DNA of 64,000 bases from an uncultured Erythrobacter sp. (GTDB lineage Bacteria; Pseudomonadota; Alphaproteobacteria; Sphingomonadales; Sphingomonadaceae): NCBI GenBank assembly GCA_947488085.1, contig CANKYI010000001.1:2985928-3049927 (forward strand). Reading direction: 5' to 3'. Under the pieces are notes generated by a model. The model ran no database searches and had not been told where the DNA came from. It saw nothing but the letters and a program-made list of their open reading frames with translations. This document shows, piece after piece, positions 27,276-35,472 of this stretch. The stretch's first letter is position 1. Every line of letters begins with the position of its first letter. Position numbers and translations under genes: made by a program.

Positions 27276-28865
27276 CTGAGGTAGCGGACTAACAGCATGG
27301 TTCACGAAGGGCGCTTCGCTGATTAAGCGTTTAGATCGTCTGTCACTCGGATAGCCGCTCAGCACTGCCCAGATCGTCGGGGCAGCTTTTCCGATATCAC
27401 GCACTGTCAGTCGCCATTTCCATGCGAGGTTTTCACAGAATTGCCCGTAATCGTCCGGGGACGTTTCATAGACAGCTCGCGCTTCATCCCAGTAATCCAG
27501 CCAAGTGTCGTCCAGCCAAACTGGCAGTGCACTAAAGTCGTGACCGATAAGGATTTGATTCAGAAAGCGCAAAAAGACAGTTTCTTCGCGTTTTACCGTC
27601 GGCAGATGGGTCTCCATGGCGTCAGCGACGGCCTGTAGCGTTAGCTGATTGCCAAGAGTGCGGCTGGTCCTGAGACGATAAATGTCAGGTGCTCGCTTCG
27701 TAACGTAGCACACCGTCAAAAGTTCACCGATCATATCTCGTAGTGCCGCGACAAACTCAGCTGCACTTGCCGTTGGCGTGGCGGGCAGACAGATGAGTGA
27801 GTTTGCATCCCTGTATGCCTGCCAGTCAATCTGACCATGGTCACCAAGACAGGCAGCCAGTAGGTTGGCATGCTGCTCAACCACGTCGGCAACTTTTCTT
27901 CCTGTTGCCCCAAGACTGCCGTCCCGCAACCGCAGCAAAATGTCTCCAACGGTCTCAGATCCCTCCTGAGCTAGCCGTCCGGCGTATCTGCCCAGTCTGA
28001 GCCTGTTGAGCGGCAGGGCGAGTACCTCATCTTTCAGAACGCCGAAGAGTCTTGGGTCGAGGCGGCTCGCCGTCCTGAACTCGGCGGACATCAGCGGTTC
28101 GCCGGTAACGATTGCCAGTATTATGGGAAGTTGTTCAATTACTGCATCATTGGAAACATTCCAAGCCGCAGACAGGCAATCGACGAATTCTGAAAACTCG
28201 ATTTCGTCAAGGTGTGAAAGGTGATCAGCAGCCCGTCTCCACCAGTAGGAGAATTCGGGTCGGAAATGAATTCCCAGAACACCATAGGTATCGTTGAGAA
28301 GACCGCCGGCAAGCTGTCCAAGCAGCTTCTTTTCCTTCTGGCGGATCCTCTCGCGGGTCACCGGCGGAGTTGTCGCCGAAGCGATTTGATCGAGTGTTTT
28401 TTGCCGGTCCGGCGGCTGACAAATGCGCTCGCGCAGGATTGCGGAAAGTGCCTCGTTTGAGAGATTGTCCGCGACCTCATTTAGAAATTCAGGCAAAACC
28501 CGAAGAAATTCTTCGCCTGAGGCCGGTTGGTTCTCGCGCGGCAGGAGCGTTATGTCCGTCGACTCGCAATACCTGTCCCAGTCGGTGCCAGCCTCAGCAT
28601 CAGATGCCTCAATCAACGCAAGGCGATTCCTGGTCAGAAGGTCGGCAGTCCGCCATCCCACAGTTGGAATTCGCATAATGCGGTCCGGAGTAACGTCTGC
28701 AAGATCGCCGATGGTACGAAGACCTGCCCGCTCGAGTGTGTGGGTCTTCACGCCAAGATGCAGAACCCCAATTGGGAAATCATTGACCAGTCGTACATGC
28801 TCCAAACTGGCCTGTTGCTTCGGTGCCAGATTATCTTTGGGCTCTTCGTCCGTCCTAGTGCACAC
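27228..28865 (-). CDS. HhH / sigma4-like protein of unknown function in the GHKL-HNH-SNF2 operon
   Basis: A 545-aa protein ending the five-gene operon. Near residues 45-80 it has a helix-hairpin-helix-like stretch resembling the RNA polymerase alpha C-terminal domain (ERAGLRTIGDLADVTPDRIM, then PTVGWRTADLL). Near residues 170-185 TRERIRQKEKKLLGQL resembles a sigma region 4 helix-turn-helix. The rest is helical and unrecognised. It starts with a GTG that overlaps the preceding stop. Its last residues, RLRGFRRVH, nearly match the tail of the protein encoded just upstream. I infer a DNA-binding scaffold or specificity role; no catalytic motif is visible. Confidence 0.7.
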   Translation of the reverse strand: MCTRTDEEPKDNLAPKQQASLEHVRLVNDFPIGVLHLGVKTHTLERAGLRTIGDLADVTPDRIMRIPTVGWRTADLLTRNRLALIEASDAEAGTDWDRYCESTDITLLPRENQPASGEEFLRVLPEFLNEVADNLSNEALSAILRERICQPPDRQKTLDQIASATTPPVTRERIRQKEKKLLGQLAGGLLNDTYGVLGIHFRPEFSYWWRRAADHLSHLDEIEFSEFVDCLSAAWNVSNDAVIEQLPIILAIVTGEPLMSAEFRTASRLDPRLFGVLKDEVLALPLNRLRLGRYAGRLAQEGSETVGDILLRLRDGSLGATGRKVADVVEQHANLLAACLGDHGQIDWQAYRDANSLICLPATPTASAAEFVAALRDMIGELLTVCYVTKRAPDIYRLRTSRTLGNQLTLQAVADAMETHLPTVKREETVFLRFLNQILIGHDFSALPVWLDDTWLDYWDEARAVYETSPDDYGQFCENLAWKWRLTVRDIGKAAPTIWAVLSGYPSDRRSKRLISEAPFVNHAVSPLPQLPVGRIRLRGFRRVH

Positions 28866-29292
28866 GACGCCAGCCTTTGAGCTGCACCCTCACCGGCGTT
28901 CCAGCCTCGACGCCCTTGGACGGAGCTTCCCTCCGAACCGAAATAGAATAAGTAAGTTCTCCCGGCGAGCCGCTCAGCACGAGTATGTCACCCTCCGTCG
29001 CTCCAACGGCACGGAAGAATTTGGTCATGTGAGTGATCCTGTATTCGTTCCTCGTGCCTCCTTCGTCATGAAGCCGGTTGTTGTAGTAGATGTACCGAAA
29101 ACGCCACGTCACGCCCGTATCGTCTGTCATCTCTAACCACGCATCGGGGTTCTTGCGCGCGGGATCAAGGAACGGAAGCAGCGCAATCAGTTCCGCCTGA
29201 GACTTGGGTATATGGATGCCTGCCTGATGTCCGCCTGTTTCTCCGGTGTCATTTGCCGTCAGTGGTTTCTCATAAGTCTGCCTGCTCATCAT
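28855..29292 (-). CDS. EcoRII-N-like DNA-recognition domain protein
   Basis: A 145-aa single-domain protein. Residues 20-120 resemble the N-terminal effector/DNA-binding domain of the restriction enzyme EcoRII: KNPDAWLEMTDDTGVTWRFR, then YIYYNNRLHDEGGTRNEYRI and HMTKFFRAVGATEGDIL. In EcoRII this beta-barrel reads the recognition site and controls a separate nuclease domain, which is absent here. Its partners are the helicase and HNH nuclease in the same operon, so it may supply target specificity. The start overlaps the SNF2 stop by four bases. It ends in LKGWRRVH, nearly the same tail as the next protein. Confidence 0.65.
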   Translation of the reverse strand: MMSRQTYEKPLTANDTGETGGHQAGIHIPKSQAELIALLPFLDPARKNPDAWLEMTDDTGVTWRFRYIYYNNRLHDEGGTRNEYRITHMTKFFRAVGATEGDILVLSGSPGELTYSISVRREAPSKGVEAGTPVRVQLKGWRRVH

Positions 29293-31115
29293 TTCTCTCC
29301 ACTGGGCCGCATAGACAGGGCACGACTGAGATCATGAGCGTCACGTGTCGAAACTGGCACTGCCTCATTACCTAGCTCGCGGCGCCATTGAGAACGGTCA
29401 ATCATCACACGTTCCACTGTATCCTCGTAGAACAACCGGTAAATGTAGACTGGCTCGCTCTGCCCACGGCGGTGTGCACGGGCGCTGGCCTGCAACTCAA
29501 GAGCCGGGTTCCATGCCTGCGTAAAGTGAATGACCACAGTTGCAGCAGTAATGTTGAGCCCGGCACCCGCTGCCTTGGGATTAAGCACGAGGCATCCGGG
29601 ACCATCATGGCCCGAGAAAGCATCAACGATTGCCTGCCGCTCTTTTTGCGGAGTGGATCCGTTAATCGCTCCCCAATAAGCATCTGGAACCCGACCTTGA
29701 GCCGCCTCACGGATGATCTCGCCACAACGGTTGAAGATTGCAAAGAGAAGAACCTTCTGACCGTTCCTGAACGCTTCCTCGAGAATGGCAATCGTGCGCT
29801 CTACCTTGGGCGTATGTAGCGGCATTCCGGCTGACTGATCCATTTCAGCATCTTCATCAGTGTCCGGGTCGCCGGCGCCCTGCAGCCATGGATGGGCACA
29901 GAAAAGCTGCAGCTGACCTGTTGCTACTAGATTGCCTGCCACAGGGTATTTCTCGAGAGTTTCGCTGAGCACTTCATCATAGCGCCGGGAAAGCTCCTCA
30001 CCCAGCTCGAGAGGAAGATCGATATCAATACGTTCCGGCAGATCACCGGCGACATCTTTGACCTTTCTGCAAAGAACAACGGGATCTGTCAGGCGTGCAA
30101 GCTTCTGTGCCGATTCTTCAGAATCGGGATGATCGGCTTCAAAGTCTTCCCGGGCTCCCAACAAACCAGGAATTGCAAGGTCAGCCAGCGACCAGAGATC
30201 CATCAATGAGGTCTCGACCGGTGTTCCGGTCATCGGAATGGTCATCTGTCTTGGAATTCTCTCCACCGCCTGCCTCCTGGCGGAATCGGGGTTCTTGAGA
30301 GCCTGTGCCTCATCGCAGATAAGCCATGACCACGTCATGCTAGTGAAAATCGAAATATCGTTCACGACGGTATCATAGGTCGAAAGTACGACCTGTGCCC
30401 GCTGCAGACCCGATGTGATGCCAGTCCGGTTGTGGCCGCGATGGACCAGGACCGAAAGCTCGGGCGCAAACTTCATAATCTCCTTTCGCCAGTTGGCGAT
30501 CAGGCTGGTCGGGCAGATTATGAGTGCCGGGCGTGACGTGTCAGGCTTTTCGCAAAGCAGAAGAGCTATGATCTGAATCGTCTTCCCGAGCCCCATCTCG
30601 TCAGCAAGAATGAGACCGCCAGTATGCCGAATGGCTTGTTCCATCCATTCGACACCCTGAGCCTGATACGGGAACAGAGTGGCCTGGAGACCCGGAATTT
30701 CTTGGTCTGAGCGCAGTTCGGCGGCGAGCGACCGTGCTGAAAAGAATACACTGTCCTCTGCAGTGACGGCCACATCGGGATTTTCCAGACGGACAAGACG
30801 TATAACGTCCGGGAAACTCAATGTGTTTGGGGGCTCTCTACCCAGCATCTGCCGCACAATGGACGGTGTATCGTGGGGGAGTGGACGGATTACATTCCCA
30901 TCGGCCACCCAGTTGTAGTCCGGTCCCAGTGCATCCCAGACCTTCTTTTCGCCCCGCACAATTCGGGTGCCAGATAACCGAAGCGCAAAACCGGACCCTT
31001 CCTTTCCGATCCGCACTTCGGGCTGCACAACTCTGGAAGAGAGCTCCCAGCCTACGGGTTTGTCGGCTAAAATCTGCCTGAAGTCGTCAGGAAGCGATGC
31101 GAGCCCGTCAGCCAT
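29289..31115 (-). CDS. SNF2-family DNA helicase/translocase
   Basis: A 608-aa SNF2-type ATPase, a double-stranded DNA translocase. The Q-like FPYQAQGVEWM is followed by Walker A ADEMGLGKTIQ (about residues 170-180), ALIICPTSLIANW (Ia), ICDEAQALKNP (II, DEAQ), MTGTPVETSLMDLWS (III), LVLNPKAAGAGLNITAA (V) and ASARAHRRGQSEPVYIYRL (VI). About 150 unrecognised residues precede the motor. I used the ATG at 31115, which overlaps the HNH stop by eight bases; an ATG at 31127 is also possible. It probably powers scanning or remodelling for the HNH nuclease. Confidence 0.9.
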   Translation of the reverse strand: MADGLASLPDDFRQILADKPVGWELSSRVVQPEVRIGKEGSGFALRLSGTRIVRGEKKVWDALGPDYNWVADGNVIRPLPHDTPSIVRQMLGREPPNTLSFPDVIRLVRLENPDVAVTAEDSVFFSARSLAAELRSDQEIPGLQATLFPYQAQGVEWMEQAIRHTGGLILADEMGLGKTIQIIALLLCEKPDTSRPALIICPTSLIANWRKEIMKFAPELSVLVHRGHNRTGITSGLQRAQVVLSTYDTVVNDISIFTSMTWSWLICDEAQALKNPDSARRQAVERIPRQMTIPMTGTPVETSLMDLWSLADLAIPGLLGAREDFEADHPDSEESAQKLARLTDPVVLCRKVKDVAGDLPERIDIDLPLELGEELSRRYDEVLSETLEKYPVAGNLVATGQLQLFCAHPWLQGAGDPDTDEDAEMDQSAGMPLHTPKVERTIAILEEAFRNGQKVLLFAIFNRCGEIIREAAQGRVPDAYWGAINGSTPQKERQAIVDAFSGHDGPGCLVLNPKAAGAGLNITAATVVIHFTQAWNPALELQASARAHRRGQSEPVYIYRLFYEDTVERVMIDRSQWRRELGNEAVPVSTRDAHDLSRALSMRPSGEK

Positions 31116-31932
31116 TGCAAAATACATTTTTTAGCTCTGCAGGAGTCCACGGTTCCGGGCGCCTTGTGTGGACGGCGCGATGGCAATTAGGACACAACGG
31201 AACGAGGTCAGTTGCGGGATCATACGGTCTGGGTTCGCCGGCAAAAGACAGCGGCTGCAGATGATGCACCTCGATAATGTTCCCCGCCTCGCCGTAAAGC
31301 TCGCCGGGATCAAAATCGCAGATCTTGCAGACTGCGCCGTGGATACGCAGGCAGAGTAGGCGGTTTCGGGGATTTCGTTCGCGCTTACGGATAACTGTGA
31401 GTTTCACAGCACCTTCTGTCAGCGCCTCTTGGTCAGGCGGAGTAAGTTCTTCAACCGGGTCATATCCGTACAATTCAGCCATCGCGGCCAAGATGGGAAT
31501 TACAAGTTCACGACAGGTGTCGGCAACCGAGTCATCGTCAAACCGGCTTTCGATCCCACGCTTCTCTGCGATGATCGTGAAGCTACCATCGTTGATCAGC
31601 CAGTTGTCTGTAGTCTGATCGTTTCCGATCTTCACCTCCGCGCTGGTTGCGATTGACGCGACCAGTGCCCTCGCCAGCTGTACCTCTTCCGCGCTGGCCC
31701 GTTGTATCTGCCGAATTGTATCAGCCGCAAAGTTACCGAAGGCCAGTTTTGCCTCAAAGCGGCGAAGACCAGTCGGTCGAAGGGTCACAACCGGGCTGTG
31801 CGTGCGCTCAAGATCAGCAAACCAGAGTTTGATGGCCGTCTGAACTCCAGACTTGTCTTCTTCGAGGCAGATTGCGGCGCCCGTGCCCTCTTCTACCTCC
31901 CGGCGTATCAGCGCCTGCTTTTCCGCAAGCAT
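31108..31932 (-). CDS. HNH endonuclease
   Basis: A 274-aa protein with a C-terminal HNH nuclease domain. The zinc ligands are C202 and C205 (CKIC) and C247 and C250 (CPNC); the catalytic motif contains EVHHLQPLS (H223, H224) and CHRAVH (H251, H255). This resembles McrA-type HNH enzymes. The N-terminal 190 residues are unrecognised and contain a stretch with alternating charged residues that could bind a partner. It starts one base after the GHKL ATPase stop and overlaps the SNF2 start. It is the only clear nuclease of this five-gene operon, so it is probably the effector. Confidence 0.85.
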   Translation of the reverse strand: MLAEKQALIRREVEEGTGAAICLEEDKSGVQTAIKLWFADLERTHSPVVTLRPTGLRRFEAKLAFGNFAADTIRQIQRASAEEVQLARALVASIATSAEVKIGNDQTTDNWLINDGSFTIIAEKRGIESRFDDDSVADTCRELVIPILAAMAELYGYDPVEELTPPDQEALTEGAVKLTVIRKRERNPRNRLLCLRIHGAVCKICDFDPGELYGEAGNIIEVHHLQPLSFAGEPRPYDPATDLVPLCPNCHRAVHTRRPEPWTPAELKNVFCNG

Positions 31933-31933
31933 C

Positions 31934-33571
31934 TCAGGTCTCTTCTTCGGCCCCGGGCTCGTTCATATCGCCATCGTCAGGCAAAGGCACCTCACGCAGC
32001 AGTTTTTTGAGATTGCCCGAAATTTCGTTTCGGATGTCCTCGAATATTGGTTCGAGCTCTTCATTGGCGTTGTTTTGTTCGGCTACTGCAAAGGCCCAAA
32101 GCAGGAGGTCCATACCTTCTACAGCATAGCCGCTGGCTGCAGCCCTCTGATAAACTTTTGCATAAAAATCATGATGCTTGTTGATCCGGACCCCTGGAAC
32201 GAAACCAGACTCCGCGTCACTTCGCATTGCCGGCTCCCAAAGGTCACCGGACATGATGGTCTCAACAGCTTCAACGTGAATGCTGTCCGGGTTCACGTTT
32301 GTATCGACGGGCACCCTTAGCTTGATACTCGCACCACGGTTGTTGCTCAGCATCGCCGTCTTTGCGCCTGGATCTGCGGACTGAACGGCAGGTTTCTTCG
32401 TCGAAGGCGTGTTGCCTATTGCGACATTTGAGCTGCCGTGGTCCACGCCGCGTTCGACAACTGCAGCCTTCTCTTTGCGCCGATAACGGTTGCCAGCCTC
32501 CCTGTAGGTGGGTTGCAAAAGTGTCTTTAGGGCTTCCTCAAGCGCAGGGTCGAACAGAATTTTCGACTTCTTGACGTCGACTTTGAAAGCCTCATCGAGC
32601 TCATGAGTGAAGTCAAACTCGACGCGCAACAAAGAAGTGTGAGGCTCAACTGCACCAAATACGCCGAGCCACCCTCCCTGCTGGATCACGCGCCCCTCGC
32701 GGTGGATGTAGAATCCCTGCCCACGATTGGTGATATTCGCAATCTTCTGCTCGTCTTTGGTAAGGTCCCGCCGGTTCGGGAGTATCCACGCTCTGATACG
32801 CGCGACCTCAACCGTCTCGTCCTCCATTACAATTTGGAGCTTTTGCTGGTCCGGCGACAGAACCTGCTCTGCCTTCTCTGGATAGAAGGGGTTCCAGGGC
32901 TTCACCGGCTCGCCATTCACGCAAATACCGACGTTCCTCTGACGATCATCAGCTTCATCAAGAAACCGATAGTAGATCAGGGCAACATGGTCGATCAGGC
33001 GCTCACCCAAGCGCCGGATTGCCGCTTGCTCTCTTGCTCCACCGGGATCGTCGTATTCTTTTGAAAGCAGCCGGTCGCATTTGGACCAAACCACCAGTGT
33101 TCCCTTGTCACCGCAAAGCTCTTCAAAGAGCTCATAATCATCGGCAGTCATTTCTTCACGAAGCATCTCCCACTGGTCCTGCTCTTCAACGTGTTCGAGG
33201 TCCCATGCGAGCTTTGCGAAATCGCTCTTGTCAGACTGCCGGGAGATCACCGTAAATCGAAGACATACAGAGCTCGATGCTGTCTTGAGGCCGAGACCGA
33301 ATTTGCCAAGACTGGCAAGGTTTGCTCTCGCAGGCGCGCCATAACGCATCGCAGCAAACAGCATGCCGCTGTCCATGCCATCACCATTATCGCCAAAGCA
33401 AACGAACTTACGGCCATCTTCGGCCAGTTCAATTCTTACATTTACCTCGGTTGCATTGGCCGCAATTGAGTTATCGATGATATCGGCGGCGGCGGTATTG
33501 AAACTATACCCTGTATCGCGAAGCCCATAAATAAGCCTCGGCGCATCTGGCTGATTGATAAGATCGCTCAC
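31934..33571 (-). CDS. GHKL-type ATPase (MORC/MutL-like)
   Basis: A 545-aa protein with an N-terminal GHKL (Bergerat-fold) ATPase. Motifs: N box AAADIIDNSIAANA with N34, G1 DNGDGM at 61-66 and G2 GKFGLGLK at 89-96. It opens with a family-typical LINQPDAPRLIYGLRDTGYS. The C-terminal part is variable and ends in an acidic tail (DDGDMNEPGAEEET). No histidine-kinase receiver or phospho-acceptor region is present, so it is not a sensor kinase. Such ATPases act as ATP-driven clamps in MutL, gyrase and MORC proteins and are known in restriction-like operons. It is the first gene of the operon. Confidence 0.85.
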   Translation of the reverse strand: MSDLINQPDAPRLIYGLRDTGYSFNTAAADIIDNSIAANATEVNVRIELAEDGRKFVCFGDNGDGMDSGMLFAAMRYGAPARANLASLGKFGLGLKTASSSVCLRFTVISRQSDKSDFAKLAWDLEHVEEQDQWEMLREEMTADDYELFEELCGDKGTLVVWSKCDRLLSKEYDDPGGAREQAAIRRLGERLIDHVALIYYRFLDEADDRQRNVGICVNGEPVKPWNPFYPEKAEQVLSPDQQKLQIVMEDETVEVARIRAWILPNRRDLTKDEQKIANITNRGQGFYIHREGRVIQQGGWLGVFGAVEPHTSLLRVEFDFTHELDEAFKVDVKKSKILFDPALEEALKTLLQPTYREAGNRYRRKEKAAVVERGVDHGSSNVAIGNTPSTKKPAVQSADPGAKTAMLSNNRGASIKLRVPVDTNVNPDSIHVEAVETIMSGDLWEPAMRSDAESGFVPGVRINKHHDFYAKVYQRAAASGYAVEGMDLLLWAFAVAEQNNANEELEPIFEDIRNEISGNLKKLLREVPLPDDGDMNEPGAEEET

Positions 33572-33589
33572 TCGCCTGCCCTTTTTAAT

Positions 33590-33877
33590 TCAGAGCACAT
33601 CGCCGAAGTCCAGCCTGTCGCCCTCAAAGTTAATCTCGGACGAACTTAGCGGCATGATTGCCAATTGGAAGCTATCAGACAGATTAAAATCACAAATTCC
33701 TGTTGTCAGAACCTGAGGTCTCACTGAGCTAAGGCGCGACCCTCTCAACAGTCCGACGTCTCCGACGGCGCCCCATCCGCATATCAAGGACAAACCAAGG
33801 ATAACCAACCGCGCGACGACCGAACCGCGTCGCCGGCCTGTGCGACCCTTTGAGATGACGCTCAAGGCGCGCCCCAA
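33590..33877 (-). CDS. Doubtful small ORF before the GHKL ATPase gene
   Basis: A 95-codon frame ends 18 bases before the GHKL start and runs in the same direction. Its first part is basic with one hydrophobic stretch (VVARLVILGLSLICGWGAVG); its end (FEGDRLDFGDVL) is acidic and protein-like. There is no strong ribosome binding site and I recognise no family. It may be a real leader gene of the operon or chance. Confidence 0.25.
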   Translation of the reverse strand: MGRALSVISKGRTGRRRGSVVARLVILGLSLICGWGAVGDVGLLRGSRLSSVRPQVLTTGICDFNLSDSFQLAIMPLSSSEINFEGDRLDFGDVL

Positions 33878-34008
33878 TCTAAGACATACCCATTCGAGAT
33901 CTTAGCACCCGAAAGCAGACGTTGGTGGGGCAATACGTGCATCTAAACGACTATGTTACGACTTTTCGGTACGATAGCTCGCGTCAGATCGAACTTATCA
34001 CTGGCTTG

Positions 34009-34045
34009 ACTTTACATGCCAATGCTTCTCGAAAGTGTAAAAAGT
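34009..34045. promoter_or_regulatory. Dyad upstream of the ABC-3C operon
   Basis: ACTTTACA (34009-34016) and TGTAAAAAGT (34036-34045) form an inverted repeat with one extra A. A TTGACT (34006-34011), possibly a -35 element, overlaps the left arm. The dyad ends 28 bases before the start codon, next to a good ribosome binding site (AGGGGG). Confidence 0.3.
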
Positions 34046-34073
34046 AAATTCGGATAGGAGCCACAGGGGGTAA

Positions 34074-34994
34074 ATGGTCAACGTTATTAATCAATGGAGT
34101 CCTGACGATTGGGAGAGTTTTTCTCAGAATTTACTTCAAGTGCGGCACGGCATTCTGAACCTTCATAAAGTTCCTGCCGCGCATTCTGGTGATCTTGGTA
34201 TCGACTATTACTGTGCTGCCGAAATGGTGGTTTATCAATGCTATGCGGTAGAAGAACCGATCGATATCGTCACGAGGGCGGAACGACAAAAGAAGAAGAT
34301 AACAACTGACCTCAAAAAACTCATAGATGCCGCGCCTGAGCTGACTAAGCTGCTGCTTGGTGAACCACTAAAGAAATGGGTTCTCCTCGTCCCGCTTCAC
34401 AACAGCAAGGACGTAAACATACATTGCGCGAAGAAAACGAGCGATATTCGCGCCCTTAATTTGGATTGGGTTGCTTCCGAGTTCGAGGTGTGTGTCCATG
34501 ACCAAGAACGGTTCCCCAGCAAGCTATTGCAAGACGCCATGGCGGCGCTGTCAGGTTTGTCATTGAGCGTTGAAACGCCTTCGAAGGAGGAGCTTTCTGA
34601 ATGGAGCGCTGGCTCGTCGGATCTATTGGCTAATGCAACGATCAAACTCGGCAAGCGCGTCGATGACGGAAAGGTCGAAGCGGCGGTTGCGCAAGGTGTT
34701 GAGGCCTTTCTGCGAGGGAATGCGCTTGTTGACGCACTCCGCAGTAGCGCTCCTGATCTTCATGAGAAGATTTCTGCTGCAATTCAATCTCGCGCAAGCC
34801 TACTCGACTTCGCTGGCCCGCAAGGTGGTCCTACTCCAGGAGGCATCCTTCACGCCGAGCTGGAAAATTTGACCGACGCGATCAGGGCTTCTGCTCCATC
34901 GCTCTCTCAAACAAATGCACAAGAAATCGCTTTGGGTACGATCTCTGAGTGGATCTTACGCTGCCCGTTGGATTTTCCCGACAATGTCAGTTGA
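34074..34994 (+). CDS. ABC-3C effector with restriction-endonuclease-like N-terminal domain
   Basis: A 306-aa protein, first gene of a three-gene operon. Residues 10-150 look like a degenerate or variant PD-(D/E)xK domain: HSGDLGIDYYC (D44) followed by VVYQCYAVEEP. The position normally held by Lys in Q-x-K is a Tyr (Y57), so the active site is atypical. The remaining half is helical with no motif I can name and may contact the ABC partner. In ABC-three-component systems one gene is an effector, one a middle component and one an SMC-like ATPase, which is what follows here. The ATG has AGGGGG upstream. Confidence 0.7.
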   Translation: MVNVINQWSPDDWESFSQNLLQVRHGILNLHKVPAAHSGDLGIDYYCAAEMVVYQCYAVEEPIDIVTRAERQKKKITTDLKKLIDAAPELTKLLLGEPLKKWVLLVPLHNSKDVNIHCAKKTSDIRALNLDWVASEFEVCVHDQERFPSKLLQDAMAALSGLSLSVETPSKEELSEWSAGSSDLLANATIKLGKRVDDGKVEAAVAQGVEAFLRGNALVDALRSSAPDLHEKISAAIQSRASLLDFAGPQGGPTPGGILHAELENLTDAIRASAPSLSQTNAQEIALGTISEWILRCPLDFPDNVS

Positions 34995-35472
34995 CAGCCA
35001 ATTTCTGCAAGCACTGCAGGGTGCCAGTTTCTCATTCACACGGCGACCAGAACCAGTATCTGGCGACCTGCGTTTGTCTTGGGGAATCGGGGTCGTTTTA
35101 CTAAGTCTTCTGCATAGCCGAGGGGGAAAAGGTAGCTTTCTCAAGCTCCAATTTCTCGCCCACTCAATCCGTACTCAACAGAGCCGCGAACAGGTGTATG
35201 CTGTGCTACAAGGTAACCTTCGGACCGCGGACATTCAGGTGCGCGTCGAACCTTGGCTTAACAGGGCGGTTGCCATTGCCCACGGTCTCGGATTGGTAGC
35301 TGTTACCAAGGGTAAGTCAGTGTCACTGACCGAGCGCGGCAAAGAAGTTGCGACAGCGATCGACGCTGCTCCCGACATATTCGTTGACGAGCGAGAATTT
35401 CTCAAGGCGGTCGCAAAGCGATTGACTGAAAAAGTCCTTACACAGATTTGGCGAATGGAGACTTTGTTTTGA
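34984..35472 (+). CDS. ABC-3C middle component-like protein
   Basis: A 162-aa protein between the effector and the ATPase. It starts at the ATG at 34984, overlapping the effector stop by 11 bases. The C-terminal half resembles a winged helix (WLNRAVAIAHGLGLVAVTKG, then VSLTERGKEVATAID). Small helical or winged-helix middle components that tie the effector to the ATPase are the defining part of ABC-3C systems. I assign it from size and position; its own sequence gives no catalytic motif. Confidence 0.65.
   Translation: MSVDSQFLQALQGASFSFTRRPEPVSGDLRLSWGIGVVLLSLLHSRGGKGSFLKLQFLAHSIRTQQSREQVYAVLQGNLRTADIQVRVEPWLNRAVAIAHGLGLVAVTKGKSVSLTERGKEVATAIDAAPDIFVDEREFLKAVAKRLTEKVLTQIWRMETLF

Larger units (their letters stand above)
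33572..34073. other. Divergent intergenic region between two defence operons
   Basis: About 500 bases separate the GHKL operon (minus) from the ABC-3C operon (plus) and must hold both promoters. A doubtful 95-codon frame occupies 33590-33877 on the minus strand. The right part contains an imperfect dyad close to the ABC-3C start. Nothing else is visible. Confidence 0.4.

Noticed and set aside
25529..33571. DISARM system
   Set aside because: A cytosine methyltransferase and a helicase are present, but no DUF1998 protein or phospholipase-D-like nuclease; the GHKL, HNH and EcoRII-N-like genes do not belong to DISARM.
31934..33571. Two-component sensor histidine kinase
   Set aside because: The GHKL motifs are present but there is no H-box, membrane or sensor domain, and no response regulator nearby.
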